A stretch of 64,000 bases of DNA from a virus. The stretch lies in IMG/VR virus record IMGVR_UViG_3300042549_005585, positions 1 through 64,000 of that record. One strand, 5' to 3'. Below the pieces are notes generated by a model that was given only the letters and a program-made list of their open reading frames with translations, was not told where the DNA came from and did not search any database. The position numbers were made by a program, and so were the translations under genes. Of the stretch, positions 56,743-64,000 are shown one piece after another. Positions within the stretch are counted from its first letter, which is position 1. Each line of letters starts with the position of its first letter.

Positions 56743-57677
56743 GATAGTTCTATTTTTTTATATATTAATTCACTTAATGTTAGTTGTTCTGCTTTATGGA
56801 CTAATGAGGTAAATTTCTCAAAACCCATTTCAGATGGATCCTTATCATCTAAATCCACCAGATAAACGTCTTTACCCAAGTTAAGTAATTCCTCAGCGTA
56901 TTTCAAAGCATCCTTAAGAGCATCCTTATCTAACGCTATATAAACTGTTTTAACGTTAGTTTCTACTAGTTTCATCATCAATGCCTTAGGAATTGTTTTA
57001 CCAAATAATGGTATTACATTACGCTTAATAGCAATAGCATCAAATATACCTTCACATAGTATAACTGGTATATCCCAATTAATAAAATATTCTAGTCCAA
57101 TAATAGCGTTTTTATTACACTTAGGACTATCATACTTGCGTGATGGATCTTTTTCAAATGAACGAGCAATAAAATAATTAATAGACCCATCTTTATTATA
57201 CGATGGTACTACAATCATATTTTTGTAACGTCCTTCCTCACAAAAACCAATATTATATTTGAGAATATCTTCTTTAGTAATACCTCGTTTCTTAAGATAT
57301 GCTAATGCATGTTTAGCTGAAATATCTGTACGTTGTATACTGAGTAATGATTTGTATTCTTTGGGTAACTCTATTTTAGTAATATCTACTTCTTCCTCAT
57401 CCTTCTTATCAGTGTAGTTGAGTATAGAACGTAACTCAAGTATTTTGTCTTGAGGTACCTTAAGTTTCTTGAATAAACCAAGTAAGGATTTGCCTTTAGC
57501 GTTGCAAACCCAACAATGCCAAAAGTTCTCACCTTTGGAGTTAGGTACTAGATTAACCTCTAGTTTTGGCTTATGATGTTGACAGAATGGACAATGGTAC
57601 GCGTAGTTATTACCACTTGTTTCTTTTCCCTTACCCAACACACTATTTACTGTACTTACTAATGCGGCATTTAGCAT
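56739..57677 (-). CDS. DNA primase, DnaG/T4 gp61-type
   Basis: A 312-aa primase. The CHC2 zinc finger is YHCPFCQHHKPK (Cys29, Cys32, His34/35) and FWHCWVCNAKGKSL (Cys55, Cys58). A TOPRIM domain has ILCEGIFDAIAI (Glu209) and YIALDKDALKDA (Asp250, Asp252). It makes RNA primers for lagging-strand synthesis. There is no helicase domain, which must be encoded elsewhere. It lies between a GIY-YIG-like gene and the PD-(D/E)XK gene. Confidence 0.9.
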   Translation of the reverse strand: MLNAALVSTVNSVLGKGKETSGNNYAYHCPFCQHHKPKLEVNLVPNSKGENFWHCWVCNAKGKSLLGLFKKLKVPQDKILELRSILNYTDKKDEEEVDITKIELPKEYKSLLSIQRTDISAKHALAYLKKRGITKEDILKYNIGFCEEGRYKNMIVVPSYNKDGSINYFIARSFEKDPSRKYDSPKCNKNAIIGLEYFINWDIPVILCEGIFDAIAIKRNVIPLFGKTIPKALMMKLVETNVKTVYIALDKDALKDALKYAEELLNLGKDVYLVDLDDKDPSEMGFEKFTSLVHKAEQLTLSELIYKKIELS

Positions 57678-57694
57678 GCATAGAAGTTAACGTC

Positions 57695-58156
57695 TTATTC
57701 CTGCGGGGCCAAATCTTTACGGAAGAACTTGCCTAAAATGTTATCATTATAGCAATTCTCGGTATGTAGAACTCCATATACAATTTGATGATATATCTCA
57801 TAATATGTTTGTTGTTTTTTAGTATCACAGAATTGTAATATAACACGTTCAAATTGATCTTCACCTAATTGCTTCACATCCGCGAGTAATTCTTTAGAAC
57901 TGCCCCAATATGCTTTCCATCCACTATCTACCTGTTCGGTTTTAGTAGTTGACCTACGTCCTGGTCCGGATTGTTCAGCTAATTCTTTTTTGGTGAGTTT
58001 CTTCTTCTTGTTGTGGAAGAATGCTTTTTTACCTATATAAAACTTATTATTTGTTTTATTTCGGATAATATAGATAAAACCATAATATTGTGGTTCTAAT
58101 ATTTCTGGCCACTCAGCGAGTGTACCATCATCTAGGTAATGCAACCATTTATTCAT
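57695..58156 (-). CDS. GIY-YIG-like nuclease
   Basis: A 153-aa protein. YGFIYIIRNKTNNKFYIGKK has the GIY-YIG beta-hairpin (GFIYI ... FYIGKK). WKAYWGSSKELLADVKQLGE and QFERVILQFCDTKKQQTYYE follow, where a Glu in YYE is the likely metal ligand. Similar phage proteins are seen next to replication genes and are sometimes annotated Seg-like homing enzymes. The gene sits in frame in a compact operon with no sign of being an intron or insertion, so a resident role is as likely. Confidence 0.72.
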   Translation of the reverse strand: MNKWLHYLDDGTLAEWPEILEPQYYGFIYIIRNKTNNKFYIGKKAFFHNKKKKLTKKELAEQSGPGRRSTTKTEQVDSGWKAYWGSSKELLADVKQLGEDQFERVILQFCDTKKQQTYYEIYHQIVYGVLHTENCYNDNILGKFFRKDLAPQE

Positions 58157-58168
58157 AAACTTTAATTA

Positions 58169-58552
58169 TTACTCACCTTTTGTGATATTTTCATCTGGGA
58201 CTATGATAGCATTTATGCTTGATAAACCTGCGAGTTTAGCTGCAGTATATCTATGGTGACCATCTAAAATTTGAAATTTATTTCCTTTTTTACGAACTAA
58301 TATTGGATCTATTGTTTTGCCACTCTTATATTTACTAACTAAGCGCTTAACAATTTTAATAGATTCAGGTGATTTCATCTTTATAGCGGGTTCATAGCGA
58401 ACCAGCTTGCTAAGGGGTATCTGTACTTTAGGAGCATTCTTAATATCTTCATCAGAAAAATCTAAATCTGCTCCTACATCTTTCCCTTTATTATATAAGA
58501 CTATTTTAATATCTTCTTTTATCTCTTTTAATATGTTTATTAATTTAATCAT
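58169..58552 (-). CDS. Tagged ParB/sulfiredoxin-like protein
   Basis: A 127-aa protein. The tag is MIKLINILKE-IKED. The body has VQIPLSKLVRYEPAIKMKSP then IDPILVRKKGNKFQILDGHH and RYTAAKLAGLSSINAIIV, the ParB N-terminal (ParBc) domain with its ILDGHHR signature. Isolated ParBc domains in phages act as nucleases, CTP-binding switches or modifiers. There is no DNA-binding HTH. The tag suggests that it enters the cell with the DNA. Confidence 0.75.
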   Translation of the reverse strand: MIKLINILKEIKEDIKIVLYNKGKDVGADLDFSDEDIKNAPKVQIPLSKLVRYEPAIKMKSPESIKIVKRLVSKYKSGKTIDPILVRKKGNKFQILDGHHRYTAAKLAGLSSINAIIVPDENITKGE

Positions 58553-59439
58553 TATGTATCAAATTTAACAACAAATGTCATATCAGTGTTAGATGGTATA
58601 GGAATTGGAGTACTAAGCTTAGCTACAGCAAGTAACTCATTAGTATCATTATATAAACCAACAGTTGTTGCGTATGGATGAAAATAAGATTGTGTAGCAA
58701 ATGAATACATTGAACCACTACCATCTGATATGATTGATGGGTTTAATGACATGTTAAAGTCATTTTCATTGATATTACAACGTATTTCGTTGTTATAAAT
58801 GGTAGTATCACCCTTAAATGCCAAATTAAATGAACTAGTGAAAATATTTTGATATAATTGGTTAGTTATTACGGCTATACCGTGAGAATACGCGATATTA
58901 CCGACTAAAACATCAGAGTCATACAAGTTGCCGTCCCCATCATCAACAACGTTATACGCGCTACTATTGACAGTAAACGACGCAGGTACTATATTATTTC
59001 CAAATATATTGTATGGAATAGACAATATTTGGATAGTTTCGTTAGATCCTGTAGGGAAATATTTTTTTACCTCATTTCCTGTACCATATCCCGCAGTTGA
59101 CGTATCATAATTGTCATATGATGACGATGACTGCAACCATGAACTGGTTAGGTAATTTTGGTAGTATAGTTGTTTGATTGAACGATAAACTAATGCTTTA
59201 TATTCACCATTAGTTGTGGTCGCGAAGGTAGATGGATTAAATACAGGTCCACTGCCTACATAGTCGGCTAATCCTGATGGGTTAGTTCCGCCATATCCTT
59301 GTACAGGAGTATTTAAACCTTGAAAAACAGTTATGTTGTAATCACTTAAAGACGCACTTGTTATACTCCACTGTTTATTAGCGGAATAGGGAACGATTGT
59401 AACGTCCGACTGTTTTAATGTTTTGAAGGCTGAACTCAT
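58552..59439 (-). CDS. Structural protein, baseplate or tail-type
   Basis: A 295-aa protein (MSSAFKTLKQSDVTIVPYSA). The C-terminus YATTVGLYNDTNELLAVAKL with STPIPIPSNT is shared with the next upstream protein (TTVGMYNDNNELLAVAKMSK), so the two are paralogues in part. Such proteins occur in virion gene blocks of marine T4-like phages. They are near large structural genes here, so baseplate or tail is likely. The exact part is unknown. Confidence 0.65.
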   Translation of the reverse strand: MSSAFKTLKQSDVTIVPYSANKQWSITSASLSDYNITVFQGLNTPVQGYGGTNPSGLADYVGSGPVFNPSTFATTTNGEYKALVYRSIKQLYYQNYLTSSWLQSSSSYDNYDTSTAGYGTGNEVKKYFPTGSNETIQILSIPYNIFGNNIVPASFTVNSSAYNVVDDGDGNLYDSDVLVGNIAYSHGIAVITNQLYQNIFTSSFNLAFKGDTTIYNNEIRCNINENDFNMSLNPSIISDGSGSMYSFATQSYFHPYATTVGLYNDTNELLAVAKLSTPIPIPSNTDMTFVVKFDT

Positions 59440-59442
59440 TCA

Positions 59443-60447
59443 TTAGAAATCTAACTTAACTCGAATTAATGCTTCCTTAGTAAAATCCTTAACTAATGGT
59501 TTACTCATCTTAGCTACTGCTAACAATTCGTTATTATCATTGTACATACCAACTGTTGTCATGTATGTTTGAGGATTATTAACTAAAGTTGGGAATACTA
59601 ATTCACCACTACCACTTATAAATGATGGGTTAGTTGTATAGTTAAATTCACCATTCTTTACTCTAACAAACAAGTAGTTAGATGATATTGTTTCTTGGCT
59701 ATTCATTTGGAATGAAGCTCCTAATTTAATAGCGTTGAATAATGTTTCATTATTATTGCCTGGTGCATTACTTGATTGGCTAACATTTAAACTCATACCA
59801 CCATTTAATGATGTAAGAGCTAATGCTGATGGGTTTAAAACAATTAAACCTACATCTGGTAAGAACTTACCATAAACGCCAACTGATGTAGTTGTAGTTA
59901 AAGCTGAACCGTTACTTCCAGTAACGATATTATATATTCTACCAGCATCACAGAAGTTAATAACTGTTGAGTCATTACTATCATCTGTTAAATGTAATGT
60001 TGCAGGAGCACCTAAACTAGAACCTGAAAGTACCAAGTTGAAAGTACCAGGCATTAAAGATTCTTTATAACGAGCTCTATTAACATTAATCACAAATGCA
60101 TCTAATGATGCTGTGTTACCAGTACCAAAGTTGAAGAATGAATTTTCATCACCATAGATTAAGTTTCTATATTGACCATAAGTTGTTCTAGTAGGTGAAC
60201 TACCAGTAACTAATGGATTAAATAATATTGAACCTGATCCTTTGTAGTTACCATATGCGATTGAAAACTGAGTTTCCGATCCAGAAGCACCAGGGACTAG
60301 ATTATATATATCTAAATAAAATGATGATGTTACTGATGACCCTGTAAAAAAGGCATTCAATACTGGAGTGTTACCTGTCCATAATGGAGCGGTTACTGAC
60401 TCAGCACTTATTACAAAATCTTCAGGGTTAAACCTTACAAAGCTCAT
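59443..60447 (-). CDS. Structural protein, baseplate or tail-type
   Basis: A 334-aa protein (MSFVRFNPEDFVISAESVTA). It has LWTGNTPVLNAFFTGSSVTS near the start, repeated Ser/Gly-rich strands, and the shared C-terminal domain NGEFNYTTNPSFISGSGELV with TTVGMYNDNNELLAVAKMSK. It is paralogous to the 295-aa protein at its C-terminus. Located in the structural block with 2-10 nt gaps. Confidence 0.65.
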   Translation of the reverse strand: MSFVRFNPEDFVISAESVTAPLWTGNTPVLNAFFTGSSVTSSFYLDIYNLVPGASGSETQFSIAYGNYKGSGSILFNPLVTGSSPTRTTYGQYRNLIYGDENSFFNFGTGNTASLDAFVINVNRARYKESLMPGTFNLVLSGSSLGAPATLHLTDDSNDSTVINFCDAGRIYNIVTGSNGSALTTTTSVGVYGKFLPDVGLIVLNPSALALTSLNGGMSLNVSQSSNAPGNNNETLFNAIKLGASFQMNSQETISSNYLFVRVKNGEFNYTTNPSFISGSGELVFPTLVNNPQTYMTTVGMYNDNNELLAVAKMSKPLVKDFTKEALIRVKLDF

Positions 60448-60456
60448 AGTTTATTA

Positions 60457-61116
60457 TTAAGTTGTTACTTTAGTTACTACAATAGGAACGCTTATTCTAG
60501 CTCCAGAATCTCTACCAATCACAGTTAATGTAGTGTAAAGAGATGTTTGAGAACCAAATAATGAGTTAACAGTAGTTGCTGTAATATTGATTGTAGTACC
60601 TACGATTGTTTTACTTACGTTAGTACCAATAGTTGGAGTTGAATTTAAAGCTTGTGCTTCTGCTGTGTTGATACCAACACCTGTGAAGTTAGAACTTAAT
60701 CTAACATCACCAATAACAGCGACATAACCTGATGATTCAAATGTAGCTGATGCTCCTAAATAGTTTAATGTTTGAGGAGTGATTGCTAATGAAGCACCTT
60801 GACGTAATGAAATATTTGAATAACCAATATTAATAATTGGTAATTTAGCTGTACCTCTTGGTAGAGTAACTAACTTATATTTCATGATTTGTGTCTCGTC
60901 AGGAAACGCTTCAAGCACAGGCATCGCTTCAATGGCTTCGCCATAGAAAGCAGATCCTGATGGATGGTTTGGATTATACAAAGTGTAATCTACCTCATCA
61001 TCAGACAATGCAAATTGCGTGATTTGAAATGACCCGTTATTACGAGCTAACAGTTCTCTACCTTTTTTCGTTAAGATAGCGTCTACGGTTACTGTTGAAT
61101 TATTTAAATATCCCAT
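60457..61116 (-). CDS. Conserved structural protein, tail/baseplate-associated
   Basis: A 219-aa protein. The N-terminus MGYLNNSTVTVDAILTKKGR with FQITQFALSDDEVDYTLYNP and GEAIEAMPVLEAFPDE is a strongly conserved segment in marine phage structural genes. IMKYKLVTLPRGTAKLPII follows. The C-terminal part is an Ig-like beta domain (SKTIVGTTINITATTVNSLF). The role is not established to me. It leads a unit behind an ATATTTAT motif. Confidence 0.7.
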   Translation of the reverse strand: MGYLNNSTVTVDAILTKKGRELLARNNGSFQITQFALSDDEVDYTLYNPNHPSGSAFYGEAIEAMPVLEAFPDETQIMKYKLVTLPRGTAKLPIINIGYSNISLRQGASLAITPQTLNYLGASATFESSGYVAVIGDVRLSSNFTGVGINTAEAQALNSTPTIGTNVSKTIVGTTINITATTVNSLFGSQTSLYTTLTVIGRDSGARISVPIVVTKVTT

Positions 61117-61136
61117 AAATCTTGTTGATTGCTATT

Positions 61137-61144
61137 ATAAATAT
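61137..61144 (-). promoter_or_regulatory. ATATTTAT motif, putative phage promoter element
   Basis: Coding strand reads ATATATATTTATAA, 20 nt before the ATG at 61116, directly after the stop of the large structural gene. Confidence 0.45.
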
Positions 61145-61160
61145 ATATTAGTTACGGATT

Positions 61161-64000
61161 TTACGTTATTAAGTTTTGTGCTTTTAATTCCTTAACGATA
61201 TTACCTGCTTGATCTCTTAATTCCTGTGGTATGAATTCTGGTATAATAATACCTGATGAAGTCCTACCATCTTGTTTTTGGTAGTCAAGTACCACATTAG
61301 TTTCATCAGGTTGTTTCTTTAACACAATAAATCGATTAATTAGACGAGCATTTTCCAATGTTGTGCCAGGAACAACAGCTTCTTCGCAAGCATTCGATGG
61401 TATGACATCATTTAATTCAACCAATATACGTCTTCCTAGTCGGACAACCTCATCTGTTCTTGGAACTGTGATAGACTTAACTTCACGCTCAAATGCTCTT
61501 GGGAATGTGTTAGTTGTAACATCATAGAATCTAATCATATCTCCTGGTGTTAATAGGAATGGTGTTTCAATTAATTCATATGAACCTGATAATGAATATG
61601 ACACAGGTGTTGATCCTGAAACTCCAGTATATGAAGATGTAAATGAATTAGCTTGAGTAAACCCACCATACCAATATGACATTGATAATGAACCAGACAT
61701 AATTGCTTTATTATTCAAATCACGTAAAAAGAAACCTTTAGATAATGGTGTATCAACAACTTGAGTGGTCAATACTGTGTTTAAATTAGTTTCAATAGGT
61801 ACAAATAATGAAGCTGATGATGGAGGATTAGAATAAACACTACTTGTCACATCATATATAGCAGAAGCAGATGGTGGAATTGCTGTACTTCCACTATAAT
61901 AACTCGCTGTATATTCATAATTTCCAGGTTCATTAGTATATCTCCATGAGCCAGATATTGTTAATTCTCCTCTGTTAAATGGTTCAGGATATACAGCTCC
62001 TACTACAAGATCTCTAAGTGAACCTGTGTACTCAGTAACAGTAGCAGGTATTCTTAATGTAGTATTAAATATATAAGATGCACTTAATGGAGATGTTAAT
62101 ACAGGATTACCCAACCATTCAGTCACAGTTTTAGTACTTGTTGCTACAAAAGATCCAGTGACATGAACATCAATATCATAATTAATAAACACTGTTAATA
62201 AATCAGTTAATCTAGCAGCTGATGAAGAAATATAGTGATATCTATAATCTGCTATACCTAAATCATCTCCTAATATTAAATTACTACTTGTTAATGGGTT
62301 TGAACCAATATAAAGTTCATTTGAAGCACTAGTGGCTGGGAATATACCAATTGATACACTTGAAGTTGGGATGTAAGATACAGATGAAGTTAAAGTATAA
62401 GTCAATGTTGGTTGACCAGGTGCTGTTGGGTTATAAAGTATAGGGGCATATTTAAATCCTCCAGCAAATGTTTTCTTAAGACCATCCAAGAATTTTTGGT
62501 TGCTTGGGTTTTGGTTGTCTGTTAATGATATAACAACATTGTCTCCTGATTTGAAGATATTTTGAATATCATTTAAATTCTTATTTTGGCGATTCAATTC
62601 AACTACATCAGATAAAATGTTAATTAAGTATGTAATGTAAACATTTGTTCTACCAGGTAATGAAGAACCTGTTATGTACGCTTCATTAAAATAAGCGAAT
62701 GTTACAGGATAGTGATCAATAGCGGCTGTCTGACCATATGAAGTATCTCCTTTAGTATAAACATTATATCTAGCGCTTGTAGTTTTAGAACCTAAATATC
62801 TTGGGTTAATAATTCTAGCTGTTGTGTAGTTACTATCTTGAACATCTGCTCTAAAAATACTATTGTCATATTCAGGTGTTGAACCAGAGAATGACCAGCT
62901 TAATAAGTAACCAAAATCAGTAGGTCTAGTACTCACACCATTGTAATCAACAACAGTAAATTTATTAGTAGTTCTACTACCACTAACATTATTAAGTAAT
63001 GGCTGGAATGGTAATAATTGGTAATTGTTACCTATATCTTCACTTGATCCTGATGGTAAAGTATTTCTTTCAAATATAATATTTCCTGCTGATTGTGTAT
63101 AAACAGTTAATGTTGTACCACCAAAATCACCATTAAATAATTCTCTATTGTCATTTCTAACTAAGTATGTTTTAGAACCTGATGGGGTAGTAAATGAAGC
63201 AGTGTAAGAAGTATTATATTCTCTACCTGTAGCATTTGAACCAGTGATGGTCTCCATCTCAATAGATCCTGAAGGTGAATTATATTGTGGTATAACACCC
63301 GGTTCATGGCGTTCTATTTTACTTCTTTCAAGTATAGTAGGTTTAACTACAATACCTGTAGAAACATTAGCTCTACCAGGAACAAAATCCTTAATTAATT
63401 TAAATAATGAGTTGTCAAAATATTTAATTAAACGAACAAAATCTTGTACATTGTATCTATTAATGTATTTCTTTAAGTAGAAATCATTTAAGTCTGTTAG
63501 TTCTGGGTAAGATACTTTACTATTATCTCTAGGATCACCTATATAATTGTCTAGATTAATATAACCTAATTGGTCAATAATATCTCTATCAACTTCATTA
63601 GATGGAGAAAAAGCAACTTCTACAACATGTGAGTTAGGATTTTTCTCAAATGTAGGTTTAACTGTACTAGTAAATAAAGATAAAGTACTTCCTGAGATAA
63701 GTGGATTAGATTGGATTCTAATCTTATCGCTTACATTTCTATTAGCAGCATTAGGTGTACTAACTATTTCATAATAATTTGTTTTCTTGAAACTATTAGT
63801 AATAGTACTAGCATAGCTCCAACTAATATCACCATCAAAGAATGATTCAGAAATAGGTAAACCATTATTAATATAAGATGGATGTATAGAATGACTAACA
63901 TCAACTGTATTACTATAAACACTATTTAATGGGAGTCTAAATCCTAAAGTAGAATATGATGAACTATAAGTGTTACCAACATATGATGATGGGTTTAACA
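61161..64000 (-). CDS. Large structural protein, N-terminus beyond window edge
   Basis: The open frame continues without a stop from 61161 to the right edge, so at least 946 residues are visible. An internal ATG at 63257 is not the start, because the frame upstream encodes conserved-looking sequence, including DFVPGRANVSTGIVVKPTIL and VEVAFSPSNEVDRDIIDQLG. Those segments are typical of a large structural protein of marine and crAss-like phages. The middle (residues from about YNVYTKGDTSYGQ) is Ser/Thr/Gly-rich and beta-rich. The C-terminus is SGIIIPEFIPQELRDQAGNI. Baseplate or tail location is likely. Confidence 0.7.
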   Translation of the reverse strand, partial: LNPSSYVGNTYSSSYSTLGFRLPLNSVYSNTVDVSHSIHPSYINNGLPISESFFDGDISWSYASTITNSFKKTNYYEIVSTPNAANRNVSDKIRIQSNPLISGSTLSLFTSTVKPTFEKNPNSHVVEVAFSPSNEVDRDIIDQLGYINLDNYIGDPRDNSKVSYPELTDLNDFYLKKYINRYNVQDFVRLIKYFDNSLFKLIKDFVPGRANVSTGIVVKPTILERSKIERHEPGVIPQYNSPSGSIEMETITGSNATGREYNTSYTASFTTPSGSKTYLVRNDNRELFNGDFGGTTLTVYTQSAGNIIFERNTLPSGSSEDIGNNYQLLPFQPLLNNVSGSRTTNKFTVVDYNGVSTRPTDFGYLLSWSFSGSTPEYDNSIFRADVQDSNYTTARIINPRYLGSKTTSARYNVYTKGDTSYGQTAAIDHYPVTFAYFNEAYITGSSLPGRTNVYITYLINILSDVVELNRQNKNLNDIQNIFKSGDNVVISLTDNQNPSNQKFLDGLKKTFAGGFKYAPILYNPTAPGQPTLTYTLTSSVSYIPTSSVSIGIFPATSASNELYIGSNPLTSSNLILGDDLGIADYRYHYISSSAARLTDLLTVFINYDIDVHVTGSFVATSTKTVTEWLGNPVLTSPLSASYIFNTTLRIPATVTEYTGSLRDLVVGAVYPEPFNRGELTISGSWRYTNEPGNYEYTASYYSGSTAIPPSASAIYDVTSSVYSNPPSSASLFVPIETNLNTVLTTQVVDTPLSKGFFLRDLNNKAIMSGSLSMSYWYGGFTQANSFTSSYTGVSGSTPVSYSLSGSYELIETPFLLTPGDMIRFYDVTTNTFPRAFEREVKSITVPRTDEVVRLGRRILVELNDVIPSNACEEAVVPGTTLENARLINRFIVLKKQPDETNVVLDYQKQDGRTSSGIIIPEFIPQELRDQAGNIVKELKAQNLIT

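Noticed and set aside
57695-58156. Mobile homing endonuclease insertion
   Set aside because: The GIY-YIG-like gene sits in a compact operon with normal spacing and interrupts no gene; there is no intron or intein sign.
3271-61144. T4 late promoters (TATAAATA) facing the plus strand
   Set aside because: The box is present on the plus strand, but no gene follows it in that direction; all genes are on the minus strand, so I treat the minus-strand form ATATTTAT as the functional reading.
63257-63257. ATG at 63257 as the start of a 698-aa protein
   Set aside because: The frame stays open to the window edge and encodes conserved-looking structural sequence upstream, so this Met is internal.
1-64000. 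tRNA genes, integrase, attachment sites or insertion sequences
   Set aside because: I saw no cloverleaf-like sequence with a TTCGA/CCA context, no recombinase motifs and no terminal inverted repeats in the short gaps.

Overview
The window is an AT-rich stretch of a tailed-phage genome of the T4-like (myovirus) kind. Every convincing gene lies on the minus strand, so transcription runs from high to low coordinates. The T4 head and neck block is recognisable in T4 order: large terminase (31414-33006), portal gp20 (29444-31375), a group of small core-type proteins, prohead protease gp21 (25871-26515), scaffold gp22 (24594-25739), major capsid gp23 (22921-24573), then neck and tail-completion candidates gp13, gp14 and gp15 (19842-21002, 19348-19839, 18116-19348). 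Genes start without Shine-Dalgarno sequences and have A/T-rich leaders. This is typical of Bacteroidota and their phages and suggests, without proving, such a host. There is no tRNA, CRISPR array or integrase, and no gap without a gene longer than about 130 bases.

Layout in order of transcription. (1) 64000-58552: four structural proteins, the first open at the window edge. (2) 58552-53206: replication and repair functions (ParB-like protein, GIY-YIG-like nuclease, DnaG-type primase, PD-(D/E)XK nuclease), a nucleotidyltransferase-metallopeptidase fusion, an HAD phosphatase and a zinc-ribbon protein. (3) 53157-46164: a dense run of small proteins, most with a prohead-protease-type N-terminus, plus a GH19 endolysin, a holin-like membrane protein and a DEDDy exonuclease. 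(4) 46075-39028: a 685-aa protein, an 813-aa repeat-containing protein and six small relatives. (5) 38900-33097: an endonuclease V (DenV) homologue, an FAD oxidoreductase, a NadR-like P-loop kinase and membrane or coiled-coil proteins. (6) 33006-18116: head, neck and PhoH. (7) 18116-3286: 15 kb of tail-fibre-type genes, including two giant Kelch-propeller proteins. (8) 3248-1: small proteins and four consecutive 2-oxoglutarate/Fe(II) oxygenases, the last cut by the window edge.

The most unusual feature is a system of N-terminal peptides. At least fifteen unrelated proteins begin with close variants of MIKLIDILNEYKINKP or a comparable short helix ending in (L/I)-x-E. In T4, the gp21 protease cuts after (L/I)-x-E, and internal capsid proteins carry a roughly 10-residue N-terminal capsid-targeting sequence that ends in such a site. 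The simplest reading is that this phage packs a large set of proteins into its head and trims them there. The 813-aa protein repeats the (L/I)NE-YKINKP junction between domains and looks like a polyprotein cut into about six internal proteins. Similar junctions separate the domains of the 434-aa nucleotidyltransferase-peptidase, a 395-aa protein and a 196-aa protein.

A second recurrent signal is the 8-mer ATATTTAT on the coding strand, found upstream of about 21 gene starts or transcription units, usually 15-31 nt before the ATG. Several copies directly follow rho-independent terminator hairpins. I read it as the phage's late promoter element. It is the reverse complement of the core of the T4 late box TATAAATA, so its polarity needs testing.
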